From the NCBI GenBank assembly GCA_021777685.1, contig JAJYDH010000390.1, positions 1 to 6,204 of the forward strand: DNA of 6,204 bases. Reading direction: 5' to 3'. Below are positions 1-5,786 of this stretch, one piece after another. The notes beneath the pieces were generated by a model, which saw nothing but the letters and a program-made list of their open reading frames with translations, made no database searches and was not told the origin of the DNA. Positions within the stretch are counted from its first letter, which is position 1; each line of letters starts with the position of its first letter. This stretch comes from Planctomycetota bacterium (lineage in GTDB: Bacteria > Planctomycetota > Planctomycetia > Isosphaerales > Isosphaeraceae). Position numbers and translations under genes: made by a program.

Positions 1-108
1 CGGAAGCTCACCATCCCGCCCGAGTTGGGCTATGGGGCCCAGGACAAGGGGAAGATCCCGCCCAATTCCACGCTCATCTTCGACGTCGAACTGCTCGGCA
101 CGAAGTGA
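1..108 (+). CDS. FKBP-type peptidyl-prolyl cis-trans isomerase, C-terminal fragment (5' end outside window)
   Basis: The first 35 codons are open from base 1 and end at TGA 106-108. The peptide carries the hallmark end of the FKBP fold: an 'IPPELGYGAQ' segment at about residues 5-14, then 'IPPNSTLIFDVELL' at about 19-32. In FKBPs the Tyr of GYG and the Ile-Pro-Pro segment belong to the active-site and flap region, and the final strand (FDVELL) closes the beta sheet. The family catalyses cis-trans isomerisation of Xaa-Pro bonds and assists protein folding. Only the C-terminal third of the domain is visible, so signal peptide, localisation and extra domains cannot be judged. It converges on the DUF6398 gene with a 49-bp gap. 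The family assignment is secure; the specific subtype is unknown. Confidence 0.93.
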   Translation, partial: RKLTIPPELGYGAQDKGKIPPNSTLIFDVELLGTK

Positions 109-115
109 GGCCGCG

Positions 116-155
116 CGGGGCCCTCCGGTACGAGCGGACCTCGTCGCGGGCCCCG
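116..155. terminator. Nested palindrome between convergent genes, possible bidirectional terminator
   Basis: An 8-bp perfect inverted repeat (CGGGGCCC at 116-123, GGGCCCCG at 148-155) encloses a second 5-bp stem (ACGAG 130-134 with CTCGT 140-144, loop 135-139). The two stems are separated by a small internal loop. The structure fills most of the 49-bp gap between the FKBP stop and the stop of the minus-strand DUF6398 gene, where a shared terminator is expected. There is no T-tract on either side, so it is not a classical intrinsic terminator. It could act as an RNA 3'-end stabiliser or a U-less terminator. The pairing is seen directly; the function is inferred. Confidence 0.45.
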
Positions 156-157
156 AC

Positions 158-1291
158 CTATTTGCCGGCGCGGTCGGCGGGGATGTAGGGGATCAGGCCC
201 TTCCGGAACGCCTCTTCCTGGATCGGCCTGGGGAGTTGCCGGGCGTCCACGATCAGGCCGTTGACCTGGATCATCCAGATCATCGGGTTCTGTTCCATCC
301 GGCTTGGCAGGGTCCATTCGGCCTCGAAGGGGCGGATCTTGAGCAGCTTCCGGATCTCGGTCGCCTTGGCCGAACCCGTGGCGTCCGAGACGCCGAGGAT
401 GCGCGAGACGTCCGACATCTTCATGTGATGCGGCTGGCTGGGGTCGCCCAGGAAGTTCTCGCCGCCGACGACCCGGACGATCCCGGAGGCCCACGATTCG
501 GCCTTGCCCCGGGCCAGGGGCGAGGGCCGCTTCCGGGCCAGGACGCCGGCCATCTTCCGGCACATCTCCCCATACTCGTCGTCGAGATGATCCCGGCAGA
601 AGTCGTCGGTCAGGGCCACGATCCGGTCGTGGGCCGCCTTGGCCGCATCCGATGCCCCGGGTCCGCCCTTGGGCTTCCCGCCCGCCCGCTTCTTCGGCGC
701 GGCTTTCGTGGCGATCACGCCCGGGATCACGCGCGGGGGCGGGAGCGATGTGACGATGCCGCCGGACGCCTTGGCTTCCTTGTAGCTCTCGTCGAGGCTC
801 CGCCTGATCCCGGGGCCGAAGGTGACGTTGCGCGCGGTCATGAGGCCGTCGTAGACGATCTGCCCCTTGAAGGGGAGGAGGGTCGTCTTGATCATCCGGG
901 GCAGGGGAGGGGGGATCAGGTCTTCGAACGGCGAGAAGAGCGCGAGGACCCCATAGGCGACGGCCGGGTCCGTCGAGGTCAGGAAGACCATATGATTGCG
1001 GAGCGGGCGGTAGGCGAAGAACTCCCCGGTGACGAGATGTTTCCACGACCGGACGATCTCGATGTTGGCCTCGTCGAAGTGGAACGGGTTCACGTCGGCG
1101 AAGGCGTCGATCAGATCCATGTGTTCGAGGAGGGCCTCGTGGACCTGGAACCGTACCTGGGGGGTGAGGGCGGAATAAACCTCGACCGAGGCGACCTCCC
1201 CGTCGATCACCCGGAGCCGATCGTTCACGAAGAACATCAGCGATCGATGGAGCCGGAAGAACTGGTCGACGTCTTCGATCGAGAGCTGCAT
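158..1291 (-). CDS. DUF6398 domain protein with a long N-terminal domain of unknown function
   Basis: This encodes 377 aa. I chose ATG at 1291 over the in-frame TTG at 1306 because GGGGGA (1296-1301) lies 4 nt before the ATG, while the TTG has little ahead of it. Residues 1-185 form a mixed alpha/beta region with no motif I can assign. It includes 'FFRLHRSLMFFVN' near the start, 'LPFKGQIVYDGL' (about 139-150) and 'FGPGIRRSLDESYKEAK' (158-174), a block I associate with uncharacterised planctomycete proteins. A Lys/Gly/Ala-rich linker covers about 197-217. Residues 221-330 resemble DUF6398, with 'LARKRPSPLARGKAESWASGIV' split around 251-272, 'NFLGDPSQP' at 279-287, and a helix-turn-helix-like 'MSDVSRILGVSDAT' stretch (292-305). 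There is no signal peptide or membrane segment, so it is probably cytoplasmic. It is the last gene of a three-gene operon, 24 nt after the macro gene. The biochemical role is unknown; a DNA-binding or adaptor role is only suggested. Confidence 0.85.
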   Translation of the reverse strand: MQLSIEDVDQFFRLHRSLMFFVNDRLRVIDGEVASVEVYSALTPQVRFQVHEALLEHMDLIDAFADVNPFHFDEANIEIVRSWKHLVTGEFFAYRPLRNHMVFLTSTDPAVAYGVLALFSPFEDLIPPPLPRMIKTTLLPFKGQIVYDGLMTARNVTFGPGIRRSLDESYKEAKASGGIVTSLPPPRVIPGVIATKAAPKKRAGGKPKGGPGASDAAKAAHDRIVALTDDFCRDHLDDEYGEMCRKMAGVLARKRPSPLARGKAESWASGIVRVVGGENFLGDPSQPHHMKMSDVSRILGVSDATGSAKATEIRKLLKIRPFEAEWTLPSRMEQNPMIWMIQVNGLIVDARQLPRPIQEEAFRKGLIPYIPADRAGK

Positions 1292-1315
1292 TTCATCCCC
1301 CGTCAAACCCGCAGG

Positions 1316-1786
1316 TCATCCCGGCTTCTTGTAAGAGACGAGGATGACTCGCATCGGGCCATCGAATTTCCGGACTTCGTCACGCATGAGCGCCCCGGCT
1401 CGCCCAGGATCGAAGCCGCCGGAGCCCGCGCCGATCAGTGGGAAGGCGATCGACCGGACCCCCTTCTCCTGGGCTAGACTCAAGGCGTTGCGGGTGGAAT
1501 CTCGGATCGACCGCTCGGTCGCCCGCCAGAGGAGGTTGATCCCGGCCACATGGATGATTCCCTTGAAGGGCAATCGGCCCGCCGAGGTCAGGACGGCGCC
1601 GCCGAGCGGGATTGGTCCATTCTTGCGAAGCTCCCGAAAGGGACCGGTCCCGCCCCTCCTCTTGATCGAGCCGGAGACCCCTTGGGGCAGCAGGAGCCAC
1701 CACGGGATGACATTGCGGTTCCAGGCGTTGACGATCACGTCAACGGTCTGGTCGAGCAGGTCCCCCTCGACGAAGTCGACGCTCAT
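1316..1786 (-). CDS. Variant macro-domain protein (ADP-ribose-type ligand binding or hydrolysis)
   Basis: This encodes a 156-aa single-domain protein, the normal size for a stand-alone macro domain. The frame stays open much further upstream, but homology begins at the ATG at 1784-1786. That ATG overlaps the GNAT stop as ATGA, and a GGGGAC purine run precedes it. Macro features in order are the first strand with G8-D9 (the Asp usually contacts adenine), 'VDVIVNAWN' at 15-23 in place of VNAAN, 'GVSGSI' at 36-41 in place of GVDGAI, 'GGAVLTSAG' at 62-70, 'IIHVAG' at 77-82, and a phosphate loop 'IGAGSGGF' at 118-125. Macro domains bind ADP-ribose or related nucleotides, and some remove ADP-ribose or O-acetyl groups. 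Here the poly-Gly loop becomes 'IPWWLLLPQ' (27-35) and the usual catalytic Asp becomes Ser38. It may bind a different ligand, use another residue, or be a reader. No signal peptide; cytoplasmic. Fold assignment is strong, activity uncertain. Confidence 0.9.
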   Translation of the reverse strand: MSVDFVEGDLLDQTVDVIVNAWNRNVIPWWLLLPQGVSGSIKRRGGTGPFRELRKNGPIPLGGAVLTSAGRLPFKGIIHVAGINLLWRATERSIRDSTRNALSLAQEKGVRSIAFPLIGAGSGGFDPGRAGALMRDEVRKFDGPMRVILVSYKKPG

Positions 1787-3051
1787 GCCGTCCCCGCGTC
1801 GAGCGGGCTCCTCCAGATCGGCCGGAGGGGGAAGAGGACCCGGGCGGCGTCGAGCGCGGTGCCGGTCGAGGACTCGACGCCGTCCTCCTCGATGGCCCGG
1901 TCGATGTCGGTGTGGCCCATCAGGAGCCGGACGAGCGACGGGGCCGAGAGGGTCAGGTGGCGCCGGCTCAGCTTGTCGGGCTCGAACCGCGAGTTCTTGC
2001 CCTCGATGTGGAGCAGCCAGCGGCGGTCGGCGACGGTCAGCCCCAGCTCCAGCGGCAGCGGGATGCCCGCGGCGATCGCCCGCGCGGTCAGCTCGGGCAG
2101 GGCGGCCCCGAGGAACTTCTCCAGGTTGGGGATGTGGTACATCGAGGTCGAGCCCTCCCACTCCTCCTGGTCGATGATCTTCCCCGACGCCTGGCGGAAC
2201 GCCTCGATCACCGGGTGGTCCAGCGGCGCGTGGACGAGCACCTGCGGGTAGGCTCGCTCCAGCGCCTCGGCGCGGACCCGGCCCAGCAGCGCCTTGAGCG
2301 CCTGAGGGTGCGCGGGGTCGGTGGCGATCTCCAGGACCCGGTGGTCCTTGACGAAGGCGTAGCCCCGGACGGTCTCGCCCTGGCAGACGACCCAGATCAC
2401 GTGGGCATAGCGGCGGCCGATGATCCACCGCCAGTAGTCCTCGGAGCGGACGACGCTGCCGTTGGTCCGGGCATACTGGCGGTCGTAGAGGGCCATCAGG
2501 TCGTTGAGCTCGACCTGGCGCCAGGGCCGGACGTGCCAGAAGCCGCCGCGCCCCTCGATGACGCCGTCGCTGACCTGCGGGAGGTTCCGGCTGAGGGTCT
2601 GGGCGATGCAGTGCCGGCCGCAGACGCCCCAGCCCAGCGGGCGATAGAACTGGGGCATGCCGGTGGTGAGCGACTGGAGCGCCACGCCGGTCTCTCGGGC
2701 CCGGCCGTCGGCCAGCCTCATCAGGTTCTGGGCGAAGCCCAGCCCCCGGTACTCCGGCAGCGTGCCCACCCACATGATGCCGTTCATGGCCATCGTCGAG
2801 GAGCCGTAGCGGACCTCGCGCTCGGTCAGGTGGGCGTGGCTGACGACCCGGCCGTCGACCTTGACCAGGAGCCGCTGCTCGGGCTTGTACGACGGGTCGC
2901 TCAGGGCCCCCAGGAACGCCTCGCGGTCGGGCCCCTGGAAGACGTGCAGGAGCGTCTGGTAGACCGCCTCCTGGTCGGCCTCGGTCCCGAGGCAGAATTC
3001 GACGGAGCCGCGGCGATAGGGAAGCCGCACGACCGGCTCGGGCACTTTCAT
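1783..3051 (-). CDS. Eis-like GNAT N-acetyltransferase with C-terminal SCP2-type domain
   Basis: This encodes 422 aa, close to the roughly 400 aa of the Eis family. The start at 3049-3051 has an SD-like AAGGTGG (3059-3065) 7 nt upstream. GNAT domain 1 covers about 16-150: acetyl-CoA motif A 'VGTLPEYRGLGFAQNLM' at 95-111, including the R-G-x-G-x-A pyrophosphate loop, and 'FYRPLGW' at 135-141, typical of the GNAT end. A second, degenerate GNAT-like domain covers about 170-305 ('YARTNGSVVRSEDYWRWII', then a short sheet 'VRGYAFVKD'). Residues about 308-415 resemble the SCP2-like domain of Eis proteins ('LTLSAPSLVRLLMGH', 366-380). The family transfers an acetyl group from acetyl-CoA to amines on small molecules, peptides or proteins; Mycobacterium Eis modifies aminoglycosides and host proteins. 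The substrate here is unknown. No signal peptide or TM segment. Its TGA overlaps the macro ATG, so the two are translationally coupled. Codon use is strongly G/C-ending. Confidence 0.88.
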   Translation of the reverse strand: MKVPEPVVRLPYRRGSVEFCLGTEADQEAVYQTLLHVFQGPDREAFLGALSDPSYKPEQRLLVKVDGRVVSHAHLTEREVRYGSSTMAMNGIMWVGTLPEYRGLGFAQNLMRLADGRARETGVALQSLTTGMPQFYRPLGWGVCGRHCIAQTLSRNLPQVSDGVIEGRGGFWHVRPWRQVELNDLMALYDRQYARTNGSVVRSEDYWRWIIGRRYAHVIWVVCQGETVRGYAFVKDHRVLEIATDPAHPQALKALLGRVRAEALERAYPQVLVHAPLDHPVIEAFRQASGKIIDQEEWEGSTSMYHIPNLEKFLGAALPELTARAIAAGIPLPLELGLTVADRRWLLHIEGKNSRFEPDKLSRRHLTLSAPSLVRLLMGHTDIDRAIEEDGVESSTGTALDAARVLFPLRPIWRSPLDAGTA

Positions 3052-3058
3052 CGATGGA

Positions 3059-3065
3059 CCACCTT
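3059..3065 (-). promoter_or_regulatory. Ribosome binding site of the GNAT gene
   Basis: The minus strand reads AAGGTGG, 7 nt before the ATG at 3051. It is one of the clearest Shine-Dalgarno-like sequences in the window and fixes the start of the first gene of the operon. Confidence 0.6.
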
Positions 3066-3070
3066 CGGGG

Positions 3071-3088
3071 CGAACCGCGACCGGTTCG
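3071..3088. other. Small inverted repeat in the leader of the GNAT operon
   Basis: CGAACC (3071-3076) and GGTTCG (3083-3088) form a perfect 6-bp stem with a 6-nt loop. It lies just upstream of the GNAT ribosome binding site and downstream of the candidate -10. It could be an operator half-site pair or a leader hairpin affecting translation. A 6-bp palindrome can occur by chance, so only the structure is claimed. Confidence 0.3.
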
Positions 3089-3134
3089 TGACGGCGTCTC
3101 GTCGGGACCTCTCGCCCTCGACGATCATCTTCTC

Positions 3135-3140
3135 ATTGTA
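3135..3140 (-). promoter_or_regulatory. Candidate -10 element for the GNAT-macro-DUF6398 operon
   Basis: The minus strand reads TACAAT (one mismatch to TATAAT) followed by G, inside the 153-bp gap between the BshC-like stop and the GNAT start. No good -35 sits at 16-18 nt; TTGCGG lies 20 nt upstream (3161-3166), which is too far to be convincing. The predicted leader would be about 77 nt. If real, it makes the three-gene set a separate transcription unit from the GT2/BshC-like pair. Confidence 0.35.
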
Positions 3141-3204
3141 GGGGGTGAGAGAGCGTTCCGCCGCAATGAAGGCAGGGGAAATCTCGCGAATTTTCCGACC
3201 CGCC

Positions 3205-4821
3205 TCAACGACCCGCGGCCTCGTCGTAAATCCGCGACATCACGCCCTTCAGGCGGGCCCGGCCGTGGAGCGGGAAGGCGTATTCGCGGGACCGGGCGAC
3301 CGCGTTGAGTTTCAGCCCTTCGCGGAGCCGGTCGCGCTCCTCCAGGAGCCTCGATCGGGCCGCTTCGGTCCAGGGAGCGAGCGCCGCATTCGCCGTCCGG
3401 ATGCCCTTCAATCGGTCGAGCCGCTGTCGGCGGGTGAGGACTTCTCCCTCGATCGCGACCCACTTCGCCTCGACCGCCGCGCGGGCCTCGGCCGGCCGGG
3501 GCTCGGGCAGGTGACGGTCGGGGTTCCAGTCGAGGTCGCGGAGCGACCGCTCGACGGCCCGGAGCCGGTCGAGGGTGGCCGGGTCGGACTCGACGCCGAG
3601 CCAGTGGGTCAGCGAGAGGGTCAGGAACCGGGGCGGCTCGAAGTGGAAGAACTCGCGGGCCAGCTCGTCGCCCAGCTCGTCGTACTTGGCCCCGCCGATC
3701 CCGTGGACGAACAGGTCGCCCAGGAGGTAGCGGGCGAACATGGTGGTCGTCAGGGCGCGGGTCCGGAGCCGGATGCCCCGGCCGGGCAGTTCCTGGAATC
3801 GCTCGATGGCGCAGCAGGCATCGCGGTCGGCGGCCAGGGGCAGCTCGGCGATCGTCTCGTCCTCGCCACCGATCCTCAGCTCGATCGTCCGGGGTAGCAG
3901 CCGGACCATCAGCGGCCGGCGCCTGGGGGATTCGGCCCGCCAGGCCCAGAAGGGTGCTTCGAGCCATTCCCCCTGCCGGCCGAGGGCCGGGACGGGGTGA
4001 TGCTTGCTCCTGATCCCGTAGGCCGCCCGGTAGCGGGCCAGGGCCGCGTTGTGGGTCGACTGGAACCGGGGCAGATGGGCCAGGAGATGCGAGGCGAACC
4101 AGTAAAACGCCTCCGACTCGCAGACCAGGCCGAGCGGGACCTCGACGTTTCTCGCCCCCCATTCGGCCTCGACCTCGCGGCGGGCCAGGGCGAACCGGAG
4201 CCCGACGCGGTCGGTCTCGCCGGCCCTCCGCATGACCCTCGGCCAGAAGTCGTCGAGCATCGGGTCGGCCACGAGCCCGCCGAGCGTCGCGCGGGCCCGG
4301 TCGGCGAACGAGGCGAAGAGCGCTTCGTCCTGGACCGTCTGGTCCTCGTAGGGGACCTCACCGGCCCAGACGTCGAAGGCGACGGGAGACACGCGGAGCC
4401 CGTCCCCCTCGCGGTGCGGGACCCGGATCGTCGGCCCCTTGGGGATGTCGTTGTCGACGATCAGGTTGAGGCCGACGCCCGACTCGCCCCCGGCCGTCGC
4501 CAGGCCGGCCACGGCGAAGTTCTTGACCCAGACGCCGGGGTGGAACAGCTCGGGCTGATGGCCGGTGACGACCAGCCGCTCGGGCTGCGAGGGGACGTCC
4601 GGCCAGTCGAGGCCGAAGGTCTCGTGGTGACGTTTCGCCAGGGCCATGACCTGGGCGCGGGCCATCGACCGGAGCCGGCCGGCCCGGCGGCCCTGGAAGT
4701 CATACTCCCAGCGGTCGAGCCGATCCGCGTTCGACCGGAGCGCCTCGCCGGCCAAGTCGAGCGGGGGGTCCGCCAGCAAGGCGCCGTCGGAGGAAGGTGC
4801 CCGCAAGCGGTGGGGGTGCAT
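3205..4821 (-). CDS. BshC-like protein (distant relative of putative bacillithiol cysteine ligase)
   Basis: This encodes 538 aa, nearly the size of Bacillus BshC (about 540 aa). The start is the ATG at 4819-4821, which shares its A with the last base of the GT2 stop (TGATG); an in-frame TTG one codon earlier is less likely. The N-terminal half looks like a Rossmann-type core. 'VVTGHQPELFHPGVW' (84-98) is comparable to the 'VVTGQQ.GLF.GP' motif of BshC, and 'LIVDNDIPKG' spans 120-129. 'RALTTTMFARYLLGDLFVHG' (355-374) followed by 'IGGAKYDELGD' (375-385) matches in order the BshC 'RPL.QD.LLPT.AYVGGPGE.AY' region. Residues about 410-505 are charged, Arg/Glu/Leu-rich and helical, as expected for the C-terminal coiled coil. 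BshC is thought to add cysteine to GlcN-malate; several identities differ here (H for Q, D for P), so the substrate may differ. Cytoplasmic. Similar unassigned proteins occur in planctomycetes, from memory. Confidence 0.72.
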   Translation of the reverse strand: MHPHRLRAPSSDGALLADPPLDLAGEALRSNADRLDRWEYDFQGRRAGRLRSMARAQVMALAKRHHETFGLDWPDVPSQPERLVVTGHQPELFHPGVWVKNFAVAGLATAGGESGVGLNLIVDNDIPKGPTIRVPHREGDGLRVSPVAFDVWAGEVPYEDQTVQDEALFASFADRARATLGGLVADPMLDDFWPRVMRRAGETDRVGLRFALARREVEAEWGARNVEVPLGLVCESEAFYWFASHLLAHLPRFQSTHNAALARYRAAYGIRSKHHPVPALGRQGEWLEAPFWAWRAESPRRRPLMVRLLPRTIELRIGGEDETIAELPLAADRDACCAIERFQELPGRGIRLRTRALTTTMFARYLLGDLFVHGIGGAKYDELGDELAREFFHFEPPRFLTLSLTHWLGVESDPATLDRLRAVERSLRDLDWNPDRHLPEPRPAEARAAVEAKWVAIEGEVLTRRQRLDRLKGIRTANAALAPWTEAARSRLLEERDRLREGLKLNAVARSREYAFPLHGRARLKGVMSRIYDEAAGR

Positions 4822-5537
4822 CAACGACAGCCCCCCGCCACCGTCAGCCCGGCCCGATCCAGCGCCTCGCGGAAGACGCTCCGATAGTGATTGAGCCGGT
4901 ACGAGGCGTCATCCAATGCGCCGCCGAAGGCCCGCCTCTCGTCCAGGTAGATCAGCGGGACCGGGGCCTCGACGATCTTCAACTCATGCCGGACGGCCTG
5001 GACCCAGACCTGGAGCGGCATGGCGTAGCCGAAGTCGGTGATCTCGAACTTCTCCAGGGCCGAGGCCCGATACGCCTTGAACCCGCAGAAGGCGTCGGTG
5101 ATGCTCAGCCCCAGGCACTCGTTGAGCCAGCGAGTGACCTCGATGTTGATCCGCCGCCGCTCGATCGGCGGGACCTGCGCGGGGTCGAAGACCTGGAGGT
5201 AGCGGCTCCCGGAGACGATGTCCGCCGCGTCGAGCTCGGCGGCGATCTCGGGGATGCGTTTCGGCTCGTGCTGGCCGTCGCAGTCGATCGTCACCAGGCC
5301 GTCGAAGCCATTGGCGACGGTATAGCGGAAGGCGCTGTCGAGGCCGGCGCCGTAGCCCCGGTTGACCTCGTGGCGGATCACGCGGACCTGCGGGAAGGCC
5401 CGGAGCAGTTCGGGCGTCCGGTCGGTCGACCCGTCGTCGACGGCCAGGACGTCCTCGGTGTAGCGGAGGACCTCCGCCAGCACCGGCTCCAGGTGCGCCT
5501 CTTCATTATAGACAGGGATCGCGGTCAGGATGCGCAT
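4821..5537 (-). CDS. Family 2 glycosyltransferase (DPM1/DPG synthase-like)
   Basis: This encodes 238 aa. The start is ATG 5535-5537, where the conserved 'MRILTAIPVYNEE' begins. The frame stays open to 5624, but that extension has no homology and would begin upstream of the putative transcription start (about 5616). GT-A fold motifs in order are PVYNEE (8-13), DDGSTD (34-39, nucleotide-sugar binding), NRGYGAG (59-65), DCDGQH (85-90, the metal-binding DxD as D85/D87), GSR (110-112) and 'TDAFCGFKAYR' (147-157), as in polyprenyl-phosphate sugar transferases. It probably transfers a hexose from a nucleotide sugar to a lipid phosphate or other acceptor at the cytoplasmic face. No transmembrane helices follow, so it lacks the GtrB/DPM membrane tail. 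It is the first gene of a two-gene operon and is coupled by TGATG to the BshC-like gene. Donor and acceptor cannot be read from sequence. Confidence 0.92.
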   Translation of the reverse strand: MRILTAIPVYNEEAHLEPVLAEVLRYTEDVLAVDDGSTDRTPELLRAFPQVRVIRHEVNRGYGAGLDSAFRYTVANGFDGLVTIDCDGQHEPKRIPEIAAELDAADIVSGSRYLQVFDPAQVPPIERRRINIEVTRWLNECLGLSITDAFCGFKAYRASALEKFEITDFGYAMPLQVWVQAVRHELKIVEAPVPLIYLDERRAFGGALDDASYRLNHYRSVFREALDRAGLTVAGGCR

Positions 5538-5622
5538 GGACAGCCCCGAGGCCGAGTGTCTACCACGTCTCTTCAGGAAATATCCGCCAAATCCACTCAG
5601 TCCGCAAAAATCGGACCCTGCC

Positions 5623-5650
5623 ATTCTAGTTGGGGGTGGAGGGAAGTCAA
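5623..5650 (-). promoter_or_regulatory. Sigma70-type promoter for the GT2/BshC-like operon
   Basis: On the minus strand, -35 TTGACT (5645-5650) and -10 TAGAAT (5623-5628) are separated by 16 nt. Each hexamer has five of six consensus bases. The expected start near 5616 gives a leader of about 79 nt before the ATG at 5537. Confidence 0.65.
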
Positions 5651-5669
5651 CGAGACCGGATGAGGGGGC

Positions 5670-5685
5670 GTCGGGAGTGCCCGAC
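5670..5685. other. Short perfect hairpin between the divergent promoters
   Basis: GTCGGG (5670-5675) and CCCGAC (5680-5685) form a 6-bp stem with the tetraloop AGTG. It lies between the leftward -35 (5645-5650) and the rightward -35 (5690-5695), a position suited to an operator controlling both units. There is no T-tract, so it is not a terminator. The regulatory role is speculative. Confidence 0.3.
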
Positions 5686-5689
5686 CCTC

Positions 5690-5719
5690 TTGACCCGGTC
5701 CCCCGATTGCCCCTAGCAT
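5690..5719 (+). promoter_or_regulatory. Sigma70-type promoter for the rightward membrane-protein gene
   Basis: TTGACC (5690-5695, five of six consensus bases) and TAGCAT (5714-5719, four of six) are separated by 18 nt. Transcription would start near 5726, about 60 nt before the ATG at 5787. With the leftward promoter it forms a divergent pair whose -35 boxes are 39 bp apart. Confidence 0.6.
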
Positions 5720-5786
5720 GGGCATCATCGCGGGACGCCGAGTTCGTGCGCCTTCATCATCTTTTCTCGATGGCTCGAAACCGTTT

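Noticed and set aside
32..1477. 481-codon plus-strand open frame covering the DUF6398 and macro region, and the similar minus-strand frame at 30-1046
   Set aside because: It overlaps genes with recognisable families, its product is low-complexity (Asp/Gly/Arg/Pro-rich), and long antisense frames are expected at this GC content.
1787..2773. Upstream extension of the macro-domain frame to 2773
   Set aside because: This part is the shifted frame of the GNAT gene, giving Arg/Pro/Gly-rich text with no domain. The macro fold begins at the ATG at 1786, which overlaps the GNAT stop.
1912..3141. 409-codon plus-strand frame antisense to the GNAT gene
   Set aside because: The GNAT frame carries clear acetyl-CoA motifs; the antisense product shows none.
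3177..3196. Possible hairpin GGAAA/TTTCC downstream of the BshC-like stop as a terminator
   Set aside because: Only 5 bp, AT-rich, with mismatches inside and no T-tract, so it is not convincing.
3125..4162. 345-codon minus-strand frame inside the BshC-like gene, and plus-strand frames at 3145-3897 and 3997-4887
   Set aside because: Arg/Pro/Gly-rich shadow translations of a gene whose own frame has ordered motifs and a matching length.
5538..5624. 29-residue N-terminal extension of the glycosyltransferase
   Set aside because: The extension has no homology, starts upstream of the putative transcription start, and the conserved GT2 strand begins exactly at the ATG at 5537.
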